Below, piece after piece: positions 40,660 through 50,131 of a DNA stretch of 64,000 nucleotides. The stretch is taken from NCBI RefSeq assembly GCF_003336225.1, contig NZ_QPID01000003.1, positions 124,001 to 188,000 of the forward strand, written 5' to 3'. This DNA is from Corallincola holothuriorum (GTDB taxonomy: Bacteria > Pseudomonadota > Gammaproteobacteria > Enterobacterales > Neiellaceae). A program made the translations under genes and the position numbers. The stretch's first letter is position 1. Each line of letters starts with the position of its first letter. The notes below the pieces were generated by a model. It was not told the origin of the DNA and made no database searches. It was given only the letters and a program-made list of their open reading frames with translations.

Positions 40660-43236
40660 TTAGCTGGTGCTACCGCCAAAAAAGTCATGATTAATTTTGT
40701 CGTGGAACAGGGATATTCGTATCAGTACATTACGCAGATTTTGCTGCTCTAATTCGGTGAGGTCGTTAATCGCTAATACGTCGTTGACCTTACGCAGGTC
40801 GGTGTATTCAACGATTTGATTCATAAAGCGCAGGTGCCAGATATGGTCGAAGATATAGACCATTTCGCGAAAAGTGTTTTGGTCTATCTCTTGTTTCGTG
40901 GCCAGCTGTTTTAGCCGGGTCATGGTGTTGGCTTCGCGGATATCGTGTTTTAACGCGTAGATGCGGCAGAAGATCTCCATCGGCCGCAGGCACTCTTTCA
41001 GGTTGACCGATGCTACGCCGTCATAGTTTTCTGTTTTGATCTGTTGCGAGGCGTTCAGCGGGACTTTGTAGGAGAGGCAGTTTTTGGCGTAGTTCGGCAG
41101 AAATGCATCGTTGCCGTGGCACTGCTCAACAATATGTTGCTGGATCTGATCGACCAGTGCGGCTTCGCCATAAGTGGCACGAATATCGAAGAACACATTC
41201 AGCTCCAGGATGGTGCTGGGGGTGGCGTTCTCTATCCACTCACTGAAGTTGGCCTGCCACTCCTCTACGGTTAAACACCATTGGTGGTTAGTGGCCATGA
41301 TCAACCCTTCGCAATAGCTGTAGCCCGCCTGATTCAGTAAGCCACAGACCCGTTCTGCCAGATGCAGAAAATATCGGCGCACCTGCTTTAGGCTGTCATT
41401 GTCATCCGGTGCCTCAAATACGATGCCGTTGTCTTGATCTGAAAACAGTGTCATGTCGTGGCGGGCGTTACTACCAAATGAGATAAAGGAGAAGGGCACT
41501 GGCGGCTCACCCAGTTCGATGATGGAGAGATCGATAAAGCGGCAGATCGCGGCGTCATAAGCGCTGCCGATGGCACGGCGCAGATTGTCGGGGCGCGACC
41601 CTGCATCAATCATCTCTCGGACCAGCTCTGGCAACTGATTCAGCGATTCGACGACATGGCCCTGACTGTCGCTCTGTTCTATCTCTTCGACGATACGGCT
41701 GGCTAGGCCCTGATAGTCGTTGACCTGTTTCACCAAGCCATAGGCGCCGCCATAGATCTTGCGGGTGATGGGACGAAACGAGATCACATGGCCATGTTTC
41801 TCAGAGAAAAACAGTTTGGTTGAGCTGAGAATAATATCGAGCGGTTTACCGCTTTTGGTTTGTAGCTGTGCTTCAAATTCGCCGGGCTCGGCGGCATGGC
41901 TAAATAACAGCGACAGGTGCTGTAATACGCGGGCGTTTTGTTGGTTGTCAGGAAAAAGTTGATGCCAGATATTGTCTGATTTTAGTTCGGCGTCGGTATA
42001 ACCCACCATGCGATGTAGGCGGTTGTTTGAGTAGAGAATGTCGCCGTCAGCTTCGAGGATATAACCTTCGTTGGATGATTCGACTAATGCGCGGTAGCGA
42101 TCTTTGGCTTCATGCAGGGCGATCTCGGCGCGTCTTTTGCGGTTATCGATGGTACGGCTCTGAGTGATGATATACCCCATAAACGCGGTGAGTCCGAGGG
42201 TGATAAGGAAGAAGGTGGAGAACAGCGCGCGTTCAAGTTTATCGATCGCCTTCTGTACGTCATCAAAGTACACCCCGGTGCCGACTATCCATTGCCACTC
42301 TTCTACGCCATGGACATAACTGAGTTTCTTCGCGGTTTTGTCGGGATCATCTTTCCACTGCCAAAGGTACTTCAGGTAACCTTCCTGTTCCGCTTCGACT
42401 AGCTTGGTAAATTCAACAAAGATCTGCTTGCCGTTGGTGCTTTCGCTGTCGGTATAGTGGGTAAGATCCTGGCCTTTAAGATCTTGACGGTAGGGGTGCA
42501 TCACCATGCGCGGGTGCATGTCGGTGATAAAGAAGTAGTCTTTGTTCTGATCGCCGTAGCGCATTGCTTCTATTTCACTGGCGGCTTTACTTTGTGCCTG
42601 TGCCAAACTTAATTCCCCTTGTTGCTCAAGGGCGACATAGCTATCGACAATGCTCACGGCGGATGAGGTCAGCTCTTTGATCATCTGCCGTTTTTGCCCC
42701 TCCATCGAGTCCTCAACCAGCGGTACGATGAAAAATATAATTGCGGTGACAAACAGCAGAATGGCCAAGATGGTGGGCATGACGATGCGAAAACCAAAAC
42801 TACTGACAAAGCTTTTACCGGGCAGGTCGTCATCGCGGATGCCGTTAAAGTAGTCGGCTAACTCATTGGCATCGAGTATCGCGCTTAGCTCTTCGGCATG
42901 GATCGCATCGTGATATTTTGCGGTGAAGGTGCCGTTTTCAAAGTCAGCACGAGAGGGCAGGTAGCCGTCGTAATCATCCTTGATGTGGGTTTCCACCACG
43001 TTTTTAATTTGGCTACGGGAGTACTTATCGCCAAACTCCTGATAGGCCTCTGCCAGTGCTTCTTTGCAGTGGCGAAAGCGGCGGTGATCGTAGGGGTCGT
43101 AATTCATTATCTTGCCTTGGCGCAGATAATGGTCAAAGCCATCATGATCGAAAAAGCCGTCGATCCATTTATGGATATCTTCCGCTCTGATACCAAACAG
43201 TTGCTCGGTGTGATCCGCATGTTCGGAAATTTTCAT
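40660..43236 (-). CDS. Cache-PAS-DUF294 nucleotidyltransferase signalling protein
   Basis: 858 residues in an unusual order. A ~148-residue cytoplasmic N-terminal domain, not recognised (HKWIDGFFDHDGFDHYL, YDHRRFRHCKEAL); TM1 ~150-172; periplasmic sCache_2 sensor ~185-325 (DQNKDYFFITDMHPRMVMHP, GVEEWQWIVGTGVY); TM2 ~338-358; PAS ~380-490; then a DUF294-type nucleotidyltransferase with the FGSNARHDMTLFSDQDNGI signature (Gly588-Ser589, Asp600, Asp602) and the helical DUF294_C region to the end. DUF294 proteins usually carry CBS and cyclic-nucleotide domains and resemble the GlnD uridylyltransferase. Here a small-molecule sensor would control a nucleotidyl transfer to an unknown target. Monocistronic by appearance. 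Confidence 0.88.
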   Translation of the reverse strand: MKISEHADHTEQLFGIRAEDIHKWIDGFFDHDGFDHYLRQGKIMNYDPYDHRRFRHCKEALAEAYQEFGDKYSRSQIKNVVETHIKDDYDGYLPSRADFENGTFTAKYHDAIHAEELSAILDANELADYFNGIRDDDLPGKSFVSSFGFRIVMPTILAILLFVTAIIFFIVPLVEDSMEGQKRQMIKELTSSAVSIVDSYVALEQQGELSLAQAQSKAASEIEAMRYGDQNKDYFFITDMHPRMVMHPYRQDLKGQDLTHYTDSESTNGKQIFVEFTKLVEAEQEGYLKYLWQWKDDPDKTAKKLSYVHGVEEWQWIVGTGVYFDDVQKAIDKLERALFSTFFLITLGLTAFMGYIITQSRTIDNRKRRAEIALHEAKDRYRALVESSNEGYILEADGDILYSNNRLHRMVGYTDAELKSDNIWHQLFPDNQQNARVLQHLSLLFSHAAEPGEFEAQLQTKSGKPLDIILSSTKLFFSEKHGHVISFRPITRKIYGGAYGLVKQVNDYQGLASRIVEEIEQSDSQGHVVESLNQLPELVREMIDAGSRPDNLRRAIGSAYDAAICRFIDLSIIELGEPPVPFSFISFGSNARHDMTLFSDQDNGIVFEAPDDNDSLKQVRRYFLHLAERVCGLLNQAGYSYCEGLIMATNHQWCLTVEEWQANFSEWIENATPSTILELNVFFDIRATYGEAALVDQIQQHIVEQCHGNDAFLPNYAKNCLSYKVPLNASQQIKTENYDGVASVNLKECLRPMEIFCRIYALKHDIREANTMTRLKQLATKQEIDQNTFREMVYIFDHIWHLRFMNQIVEYTDLRKVNDVLAINDLTELEQQNLRNVLIRISLFHDKINHDFFGGSTS

Positions 43237-43648
43237 ATCAATCCACTACTCAAGTCACTACGCATTCAGGTCAATAGCCCTTGGGTTGTCAGTATAACCA
43301 CCACCACATGGGAAATGTGCGCGGCTTAGCATCTCGGCCAAGCCCCTTTCAAAATACAGAATTCAACTGCCCACAAAACAACCTAAATCAAAGTAGTTTC
43401 TTTTAGCACTCGTACACTGTGACAAATTTTTAACATTACAAGTTACATAGGGTTCACATTGCACCCTTTATCCCCAGCGGGGATAGCCAAGTAGCCATGA
43501 ATTTCCTCCTTTAAAGCGAACAGGTTTTAAAGGTGTTCTGTAGCGTCTGGGATGTCGTCTCGTGCCGGTTGAAGATCGGCATACAGAGCGTAATTGGAGT
43601 ATTTATGCGCCGCTCTACAGCCCCGCAAAAAGCATAGGAAGAAAGTAG
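43237..43648 (+). other. Leader/spacer before DUF3360 permease gene
   Basis: 412 bases without a normal gene. It holds a TATCCCC-AGC-GGGGATA hairpin (43469-43485), an A/T-rich inverted repeat around 43508-43540 (CCTTTAAA / TTTAAAGG), and a 10-codon frame at 43605-43637. Taken together it may be a regulatory leader; no known riboswitch was recognised. Confidence 0.45.
43605..43637 (+). CDS. Possible 10-residue upstream peptide
   Basis: ATG five bases after GGAG encodes MRRSTAPQKA and stops 11 bases before the permease start. It could affect translation of the permease, but nothing beyond its position and ribosome site supports it. Confidence 0.3.
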   Translation: MRRSTAPQKA

Positions 43649-45109
43649 ATGTCGAAAGATAAACAGAAATTTTATCGGGACATGCGCCGCAAAGCGCAGG
43701 ATTTCGAAAGCCGTGAAGAGTTTTTGAATCACGATCTTAAAATTATGAGCTTTCGTCGCTGGGGCATTCATTTGCCATTCCGCGACTACAGTATCGAGAT
43801 TGAAGATTGGGTGCCTGCATTAGCGGCCACCATTGGTAAAGTTGTTATGGTGGCGGCCATGGTTGCGGCATTTGCTGCTGAGTTTGGTTTGTCGCCGGAA
43901 TTTGTGGCTGAAAACGTGCGCTATGAACTGCTCATCGCAGGTGCACTGTTCGTTATTCTGTTCTCTGCCATCCTGAACCCGAATGCCAATCTGGCAGGTA
44001 CCCATGGCCCGATGATCCCGCTTATCCCGCTTATCGCAGCGGCCGGAGGGCATCCACTGGCACTGGGTATTATGGTGTGCGTGTTTGGTCTGATACTCGC
44101 CTATACCAAGGGGGGCTCGAAATTAATGACCCTCACCGGGGTCGGGGTCCGAGGGGGTCTGTTGATCTATCTCGGGGCATTTGGCCTGATGGGGCAGATT
44201 AACAAGACTGAGGCGTGGGCATCGTCGACGGATCAGGGCTATATCGGTTTCGCGGTGATTGGCGTAACCGTACTTGTTTATGCCTACCTGGCGAAAATTG
44301 GTAAGCGTTGGTTGGCGATCCCGCTGTGTTCTGCATTGGCTGGTATTGTTGCCTTTGGCCTTGGCGCAGACTTCGCGTTCTCTTCAGAGCCGGGTTTGCC
44401 ACACTTTAGTCCGCTCTACTGGTGGGGTGAAGATACCGGTTGGCAGTTGGGCTGGCCTTCCCTGAACCATTTTATTGCGGTAATGCCCTTTGCATTGCTG
44501 GCTGTGGCTATGTGGTCGCCGGACTATCTCGGTCACCGAGTGTTTCAGGAACTTAACTATCCAAAAGAAGCAAAAGGCGTACTGATGGATGTCGATGACA
44601 CCATGGTCGGCGCTTCGATCCGTCAGGGCGTGGGTTCTTTCCTTGGAGGCGGTAATCTGGCGTCATCATGGGGTACCTATATGATCCCAGCGGCTATCGC
44701 CAAACGCCCTATTCCTGGCGGTGCGCTGCTGACCGGTATTCTGTGTATTCTTGCTGCAGTGCTGGGTTACCCAATGGATCTGGCAATGTGGGAGCCGGTA
44801 CTGCGTGTGGCACTGATTGTGGGTGTATTCCTGCCGTTGCTGGAAGCGGGTATGCAGATGATCCACAAACATAAAGATTCTTTGAGTGCAGGTATCTGTA
44901 TTTTCGCTTGTGCCTTTGTTAACCCGGTATTCGGTTGGGCGACCACCATGCTGCTGGATAATATGGGACTGATTGGTGATCACGAGCGTGCCAAAGAGCT
45001 GTCAGCGAAAGATAAGTATCTGATCCCTGGTTTGGCCTTTGTGGTTTGTGTTGGCTCTCTGGCCGTCGTTGGTCAGTTGCCAGGTATTCCAGCGCTGATT
45101 GGTAACTAG
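43649..45109 (+). CDS. DUF3360-family membrane permease
   Basis: 486-residue integral membrane protein with about 12 hydrophobic segments, member of the DUF3360 family common in vibrios and relatives and distantly like SulP/NCS2 transporters. Markers: a long charged cytoplasmic N-terminus (~1-55), GTHGPMIPLIPLIAAAGGHP near 120, the repeated half GGGNLASSWGTYMIPAAIA near 345, and WSPDYLGHRVFQELNYPKEAKG mid-protein. ATG behind AGGAAGAAAG. The substrate is unknown; anions or nucleobases would fit the superfamily. Followed by a strong terminator. Confidence 0.85.
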   Translation: MSKDKQKFYRDMRRKAQDFESREEFLNHDLKIMSFRRWGIHLPFRDYSIEIEDWVPALAATIGKVVMVAAMVAAFAAEFGLSPEFVAENVRYELLIAGALFVILFSAILNPNANLAGTHGPMIPLIPLIAAAGGHPLALGIMVCVFGLILAYTKGGSKLMTLTGVGVRGGLLIYLGAFGLMGQINKTEAWASSTDQGYIGFAVIGVTVLVYAYLAKIGKRWLAIPLCSALAGIVAFGLGADFAFSSEPGLPHFSPLYWWGEDTGWQLGWPSLNHFIAVMPFALLAVAMWSPDYLGHRVFQELNYPKEAKGVLMDVDDTMVGASIRQGVGSFLGGGNLASSWGTYMIPAAIAKRPIPGGALLTGILCILAAVLGYPMDLAMWEPVLRVALIVGVFLPLLEAGMQMIHKHKDSLSAGICIFACAFVNPVFGWATTMLLDNMGLIGDHERAKELSAKDKYLIPGLAFVVCVGSLAVVGQLPGIPALIGN

Positions 45110-45156
45110 AGCGCAATATTAATGCGTTAACTAGTTCACTTTGAATGGTGACCTTG

Positions 45157-45182
45157 AGGGCAGTCTTTGACTGCCCTTTTTT
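45157..45182 (+). terminator. Rho-independent terminator after DUF3360 gene
   Basis: AGGGCAGTC (45157-45165), TTT loop, GACTGCCCT (45169-45177), then five more T. Confidence 0.95.
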
Positions 45183-45421
45183 ATGGTGCGCCGGACATGG
45201 CGCTGATGTTTAATCCTTGCCTGATGTTCGGCGAATTAAGCCATCAAATACTGAGCTGGTCATTTGCATCTCTCAGTCACTTCCTGCTTTGTGGAAGGTT
45301 GACGCACATCATCTTGCGAGTAAAAAAACTGGCTGACTTATTGGTTTGTGACGTCACTTCTATCTCTACCCTTGTTCGCTCACTAAACTTAACGGCCATA
45401 TACGTATTATGTAGAACGCTA

Positions 45422-46450
45422 ATGCGGCGCTTTTTCATCAGTGATACCGAGCATTTCTCTCTCTTAAAACTCAGTCGCCAATTGCTCTGTGTATTGCTGT
45501 GTTGTGTCAGTTTCAGCGTCATCGCCAAAAGACCTGTGGTGTTAGTGATTGATAGTTATCACCAAGGCTACGGTTGGGTTGACCATTATCAACAGGGGAT
45601 CACAGAAGCTTTAGCTAAAAGAGCACAACTGCATTTTTATCAATTAGATGCCAAGCGCTTGCCTGTCGATGCGTATGAGAATAGAGCCGAACAGGCGTGG
45701 CAAACTTACCTTGCACTGAAACCTGATGTGGTGATCTTGTGTGATGATGAAGCGGTGGCCTTGCTAACAATAAGGATCTCCAACCACGGTACGCCGGTGG
45801 TCTATTTTGGCGTCAATAGTGATGCCAGGGATCACGGCTTGCTGAAATTGGAGAATGTTTCCGGATTGGTTGAGCGGCCATTGTTTAAGCGTTCGCTGGC
45901 ATACCTACGAGAACTGCTGCCGTTGCCGCCGAAAAAGGTGTTGGTGTTATGGGATGATAGCCCGACGGCGCAGCGTACTTTAGTAGAGTCCTTTGATGGT
46001 GGGGGGACAACGACAGTCTATGGTATTCAGGTGGAACATCGACAGGTCAGTCATGTCAGTGCGTGGCAGCAATCTATCGTGACGAGTCAACAACAGGGCT
46101 TTGACGCCGTGGTGGTGGGTTTGTATCAAAAGCTATTAGATGAGCAAGATCTGCAGGTGGATGATAGCGCCTTACTGGCGTGGACATCGCAACACACACC
46201 TTTACCTATTTTCTCTTTTTGGGACTTCGCAGTCGGCAAGCGTGGCACGATTGGCGGCTTGGTTATGTCAGGAAAAGAGCAGGGGCGGGCTGCGGCAAAA
46301 CGGGCTGAGTTGTTTATCCACAAAATACCTATGAGCAGCTTCCCCTCTACCGAAAATTCGGGCTATTTCATCTTTAGTCGTGAGCAGTTAAAGCGCTGGC
46401 AGATTGTCTTGCCTGAACAGATAGAAGAGATTGCGACTTTAGTCGAGTAA
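45422..46450 (+). CDS. Periplasmic ABC-type substrate-binding protein (PF04392-like)
   Basis: 342 residues from ATG 45422, chosen because it opens a hydrophobic signal (LLCVLLCCVSFSVIA-K); a longer frame from 45167 overlaps the preceding terminator and looks non-coding. Two alpha/beta lobes of the periplasmic-binding-protein fold: VVLVIDSYHQGYGWVDHYQQG at the start, KPDVVILCDDEAVALL, TPVVYFGVN, KKVLVLWDD, and LPIFSFWDFAVGKRGTIGGLV. The YHQGYGW...QGI pattern is common in such proteins linked to signalling rather than import. No ABC permease or ATPase is nearby and a chemoreceptor gene follows after 120 bp, so it may present ligand to that receptor; this is inference. Confidence 0.75.
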   Translation: MRRFFISDTEHFSLLKLSRQLLCVLLCCVSFSVIAKRPVVLVIDSYHQGYGWVDHYQQGITEALAKRAQLHFYQLDAKRLPVDAYENRAEQAWQTYLALKPDVVILCDDEAVALLTIRISNHGTPVVYFGVNSDARDHGLLKLENVSGLVERPLFKRSLAYLRELLPLPPKKVLVLWDDSPTAQRTLVESFDGGGTTTVYGIQVEHRQVSHVSAWQQSIVTSQQQGFDAVVVGLYQKLLDEQDLQVDDSALLAWTSQHTPLPIFSFWDFAVGKRGTIGGLVMSGKEQGRAAAKRAELFIHKIPMSSFPSTENSGYFIFSREQLKRWQIVLPEQIEEIATLVE

Positions 46451-46570
46451 CGGCTGTTTTGACTGTCTTTTTTAACTGCACGGTGCTAATAGGTATTTAA
46501 TGCTTTAGCGTTATGGATGGCGTTAACCATTACTTTTGATGCATGAAGCATCTGCCAAAAGGATCCTTTC

Positions 46571-48244
46571 ATGAGTATGCGTAAGAAAATGCTGCTGTTG
46601 GCGTTATTGCCAACGCTAGCGATGTTTTTAATCACCTCTTTTTTGACTGTGTATCAGTTGAATCAAGTCTCTCAAGTGAGTATCGACTCCTCCAGACTGA
46701 CCTTGTTAGAGGCGGAAAAACTAAAGCTGAAGAATCTGATTGAATCTGCCAAGTCGTCGGTGCAACCCGTACTCAGTGACGGTAGTCTTAGTCGTGATGA
46801 AAAGGCCTTGCGGGTAAAAGAGCTGCTTAGTCATATCAAATTTGGTGATGATGGTTACCTTTTTGGTTATGACAGTCAGGGCGTGCGTCGCCTGCTTGGC
46901 AGTTCAGATAAAGGTCTCGGGGATTCCTTTATCGGCTTAAAGGATGCAGATGGCGTATTTTTTGTGAAGGATCTGATCAGCAAAGCGCAGGGTGGGGGAG
47001 GCTATGTGTTTTATAGCTTTCCAAAACCGGGTTCGAGCGACCCTAAACCGAAAGTAAGTTACGCCGCTTCGTTGCCAGAATTAGATTGGATGATTGGCGT
47101 TGGCACCTATATCGATTTCATCGATGAGAAAGCCGCAGAGCTTGAAGCGCAGCAGGATGAAACACTGAATAGCATCTTGGCGCTTTATCTCACCGTCGCC
47201 ATTGTCGTCTTCGCTATCGCTTTGGGCTTTGTATTGATAGTGTCCCAGCGTTTAACTCAGCGCCTGACCACGGTGAAAGATCGTCTGTTAGAGATCTCGC
47301 AAGGTGACGGTGATTTGACTCAGCGGCTGGTGATTAAAGCTGATGATGAGATTGGTGCGCTTGCTGCTGCATTCAACGATTTTGTTGATAAGGTGCATAA
47401 GACGGTTGCGCAGATTGGCAGTGCTGTATCGGAGTTAACTGATACCAGTATCGAAATGGCAGATTTAGCCCATGGCACAAAATCCACGATCCAGGCGCAG
47501 CGTGAAGAGACCGACTTGGTGGCGACCGCAATGAATGAGATGAGTGCGTCATCAGCGGAAGTGGCACGTTCGGCGGAAGATGCGGCGAAAGCTGCCTCGT
47601 CAGCGGATGAAGGTGGGGCGGAAGCACAGCATGTGGTCGCGCAAACGGCTGATGCGATCAATCAATTGGAATCAGAGATCGGCCACAGTGCCAGTGCCAT
47701 CGAGACCTTGGCCAATGATGTGGAATCGATTGTTACCGTTCTGGATGTGATCCGTAGTATCGCAGAGCAAACCAACCTGTTGGCATTGAATGCAGCGATT
47801 GAAGCGGCGCGGGCTGGTGAGCAGGGGCGCGGCTTTGCCGTGGTGGCGGATGAAGTGCGCTCATTGGCGAAACGGACGCAGGAGAGTACTGCAGAGATCC
47901 AGCAGATGATTGAGCGCTTACAAAGCGGATCCAGGGAAGCGATCACGACGATGAGTAATAGCCGTGAAGCGGGAGAAACCGCAGTGGAGAGAGCGACTGC
48001 AGCCACGGCTGCGCTGCAAGCGATTGCCGATGCCATCGGCCTAATCAGCAATATGAATGAGCAGATCGCCAGCGCTTCAGAAGAGCAGAGCACGGTGGGA
48101 GAATCCATTAATCAGAGCGTTATCAAGATTGCAGATAACGCCACTGAAGCCGAAGGCTCTGCGGTGAATGCGCAGGGTGTCAGTGAAAAGCTGGCAGAGT
48201 TAGGGGATCGCTTAAAGGGGCTGGTTGGCCAGTTTAAGTTCTGA
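46571..48244 (+). CDS. Methyl-accepting chemotaxis protein with sCache_2 sensor
   Basis: 557-residue transmembrane chemoreceptor. TM1 ~7-28, periplasmic single Cache domain ~36-190 ([29 protein letters not shown]), TM2 ~200-224, HAMP ~222-275 ([21 protein letters not shown]), then a long coiled-coil signalling domain whose tip [19 protein letters not shown] is conserved (~395-413), with [16 protein letters not shown] after it. sCache_2 receptors sense small organic acids and similar ligands. AAAGGA stands before the ATG. No C-terminal CheR-tethering pentapeptide (ends GQFKF). Terminator follows. Confidence 0.96.
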   Translation: MSMRKKMLLLALLPTLAMFLITSFLTVYQLNQVSQVSIDSSRLTLLEAEKLKLKNLIESAKSSVQPVLSDGSLSRDEKALRVKELLSHIKFGDDGYLFGYDSQGVRRLLGSSDKGLGDSFIGLKDADGVFFVKDLISKAQGGGGYVFYSFPKPGSSDPKPKVSYAASLPELDWMIGVGTYIDFIDEKAAELEAQQDETLNSILALYLTVAIVVFAIALGFVLIVSQRLTQRLTTVKDRLLEISQGDGDLTQRLVIKADDEIGALAAAFNDFVDKVHKTVAQIGSAVSELTDTSIEMADLAHGTKSTIQAQREETDLVATAMNEMSASSAEVARSAEDAAKAASSADEGGAEAQHVVAQTADAINQLESEIGHSASAIETLANDVESIVTVLDVIRSIAEQTNLLALNAAIEAARAGEQGRGFAVVADEVRSLAKRTQESTAEIQQMIERLQSGSREAITTMSNSREAGETAVERATAATAALQAIADAIGLISNMNEQIASASEEQSTVGESINQSVIKIADNATEAEGSAVNAQGVSEKLAELGDRLKGLVGQFKF

Positions 48245-48270
48245 TCGCCTACGGTTTGCTTATTGAGATA

Positions 48271-48296
48271 AGGCCCCGTGATTCGGGGCCTTTTTT
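48271..48296. terminator. Terminator between chemoreceptor and convergent DUF885 gene
   Basis: AGGCCCCG (48271-48278), loop TGATT, CGGGGCCT (48284-48291), then TTTTT to 48296. Confidence 0.95.
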
Positions 48297-48313
48297 ATCG
48301 GCTTGTGGGTGAA

Positions 48314-50131
48314 CTAGATGCTGTTCTCTGCGATGTAGTTATCCACCAGACGTTCGAGGATATCCAAGGGTACAGCGCCATTTTTCAGTACCACATCGTG
48401 GAAGTCCCGTAGATCAAATCTATCACCTAGCTGCTGCTGCGCGCGTTGGCGCAACTCGAGGATCTTGATCATCCCTACTTTATAGGCCGTTGCCTGACCA
48501 GGCATAACGATATAGCGTTCAATCTCTGCTACGACATCGCTTTCTGCCATACCGGTATTGGCCAACATATAGTCGATGGCCTGTTCGCGAGTCCAGCGTT
48601 TATGGTGAATACCGGTATCCACGACCAGGCGCACTGCGCGGAACAGCTCAGCACCTAGCCGACCGATGTTGTCGTAGGGATCATCCTGAAAGCCAAGTTC
48701 CCAGGCTAGTTGCTCGGCATAGAGTGCCCAGCCTTCGGTATAAGCGGTAAAGGGTGCCATGCGACGGACGAAAGGCATTCCTTCCAGCTCCATGGCGATG
48801 GCTATTTGGAAGTGATGACCAGGAATGCCTTCGTGGTAGGCAAGGGTACGCATACCATATTTAGGGGTCGCTTTGACGTCGTACAGATTGGCGAAGAATC
48901 GACCGGGGCGGCTGCCGTCAATGGCGGGCTGCTGGTAGTACGCGCCAGGGGATGTTTTTTCTTTGAACTCGGGAATACGTACCACTTCCATACCTGCTTT
49001 TGGACGAATGCGGAAAGCCTCGTCGAGGCCTGTATTGATCTCATCGAGGATCAGCTGGTAGTCGACTAGGATCTGCTCGCGTCCGCTATCACTATCTTCA
49101 TAGTAGAATTCGGGCTTGTCTGACAATTCGGCCATTGCGGCGGTAAAACCCTGACTGGTCGTGATGCCCTGTGCTGCTAGTATCGTCAGCATCTGTGCTT
49201 GAATGCGGTCGACTTCAGTTAATCCCAGATCATGGATCTGGTCGGCGGTGTAATCTGTGGTGGTAAACAGTTTGAGTGCTAGGGCATAAGCTTGATCACC
49301 ATTGGGTAGGTGCCAATAGCCGTCGTCACTGCCAGCCTTGTCTGCTAGGGCGGTGAAGTAGTCAATAAACAGCTGGTAGGCAGGATAGACATGGTTTGTC
49401 ATCTCTGTAGTGGCTTGTGCCAATAATGCAGCGCTTTGCTCCGTACTGATGCTATCTACGTTTTCTAGCTTGCGACCGAAAGAGGTGATAAGAATGTTTT
49501 CATCGGTAGGCGTGGCAACAAACGCTTGCATCTCATCCAATACGCGGTCGATAACAAAACGGGGAGGGATGATCCCTGCCTCCTCTCTTAATTTGAGCCC
49601 TTGTAGATTCTCGGCGAACTTACGTTGCACATCTTGAAGGCGGGCAATGTAATTCTCTGCGTCTTCGAGGCTGTTTACTTGATGCTGTGCCTCCATAAAG
49701 CTGGGATAGCCATTTTGTACGCCAAATAGCTGATTGACCGGGTAAGTGTGTAGCTTGTATGGCTCTGCAGCGATAAAAGTATCGAGTAAATAGGCGGTGA
49801 TCTCTTGTGACAATGCTTCTTGCCCCTCAAGGTCATCGTACTGATCTAACCCGGCGCGAAACTGTTTAATCGTGGCAAACAGTTCGGTCGTTTTCTCCGG
49901 TCTGTCATCATCAAGTTTGGCGTTGTGCCCCGTAATACCGACCGACTCAAGAAAGCCTAGCGAGGTGAGCGTTTCTGGGCTATCAAACGCGATTTTGACC
50001 ACTTCGCGGTCAAGAAAGGCGCGGAATAGTATGGGCTTGTCGGCGTACCATTCATGGGCACCAAAGGCGCCAGCAAGCAGCACGAGGGTGAGTAAGCTGG
50101 CACCCAGCCATTTAATAGTTTTTTTTATCAT
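48314..50131 (-). CDS. DUF885-family exported metallo-hydrolase
   Basis: 605 residues from ATG 50131 (AGGGA ahead); the frame runs upstream to 50221 but that part lacks homology and precedes the membrane signal. N-terminal signal anchor (WLGASLLTLVLLAGAFGAHEW). The DUF885 domain is mostly helical, with the family zinc motif YHEGIPGHHFQ (HEGxPGHH), a second conserved AYTEGWALYAEQLAWELG that gives the third ligand Glu, and VMPGQATAYKVGMIKILELR near the end. DUF885 proteins are predicted peptidases; none of the substrates is known to me. Periplasmic by topology. Confidence 0.88.
   Translation of the reverse strand: MIKKTIKWLGASLLTLVLLAGAFGAHEWYADKPILFRAFLDREVVKIAFDSPETLTSLGFLESVGITGHNAKLDDDRPEKTTELFATIKQFRAGLDQYDDLEGQEALSQEITAYLLDTFIAAEPYKLHTYPVNQLFGVQNGYPSFMEAQHQVNSLEDAENYIARLQDVQRKFAENLQGLKLREEAGIIPPRFVIDRVLDEMQAFVATPTDENILITSFGRKLENVDSISTEQSAALLAQATTEMTNHVYPAYQLFIDYFTALADKAGSDDGYWHLPNGDQAYALALKLFTTTDYTADQIHDLGLTEVDRIQAQMLTILAAQGITTSQGFTAAMAELSDKPEFYYEDSDSGREQILVDYQLILDEINTGLDEAFRIRPKAGMEVVRIPEFKEKTSPGAYYQQPAIDGSRPGRFFANLYDVKATPKYGMRTLAYHEGIPGHHFQIAIAMELEGMPFVRRMAPFTAYTEGWALYAEQLAWELGFQDDPYDNIGRLGAELFRAVRLVVDTGIHHKRWTREQAIDYMLANTGMAESDVVAEIERYIVMPGQATAYKVGMIKILELRQRAQQQLGDRFDLRDFHDVVLKNGAVPLDILERLVDNYIAENSI

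Noticed and set aside
45167-45421. Upstream 85-codon extension of the binding-protein gene
   Set aside because: It overlaps the preceding terminator, lacks a ribosome site and places a long odd peptide before the signal sequence.
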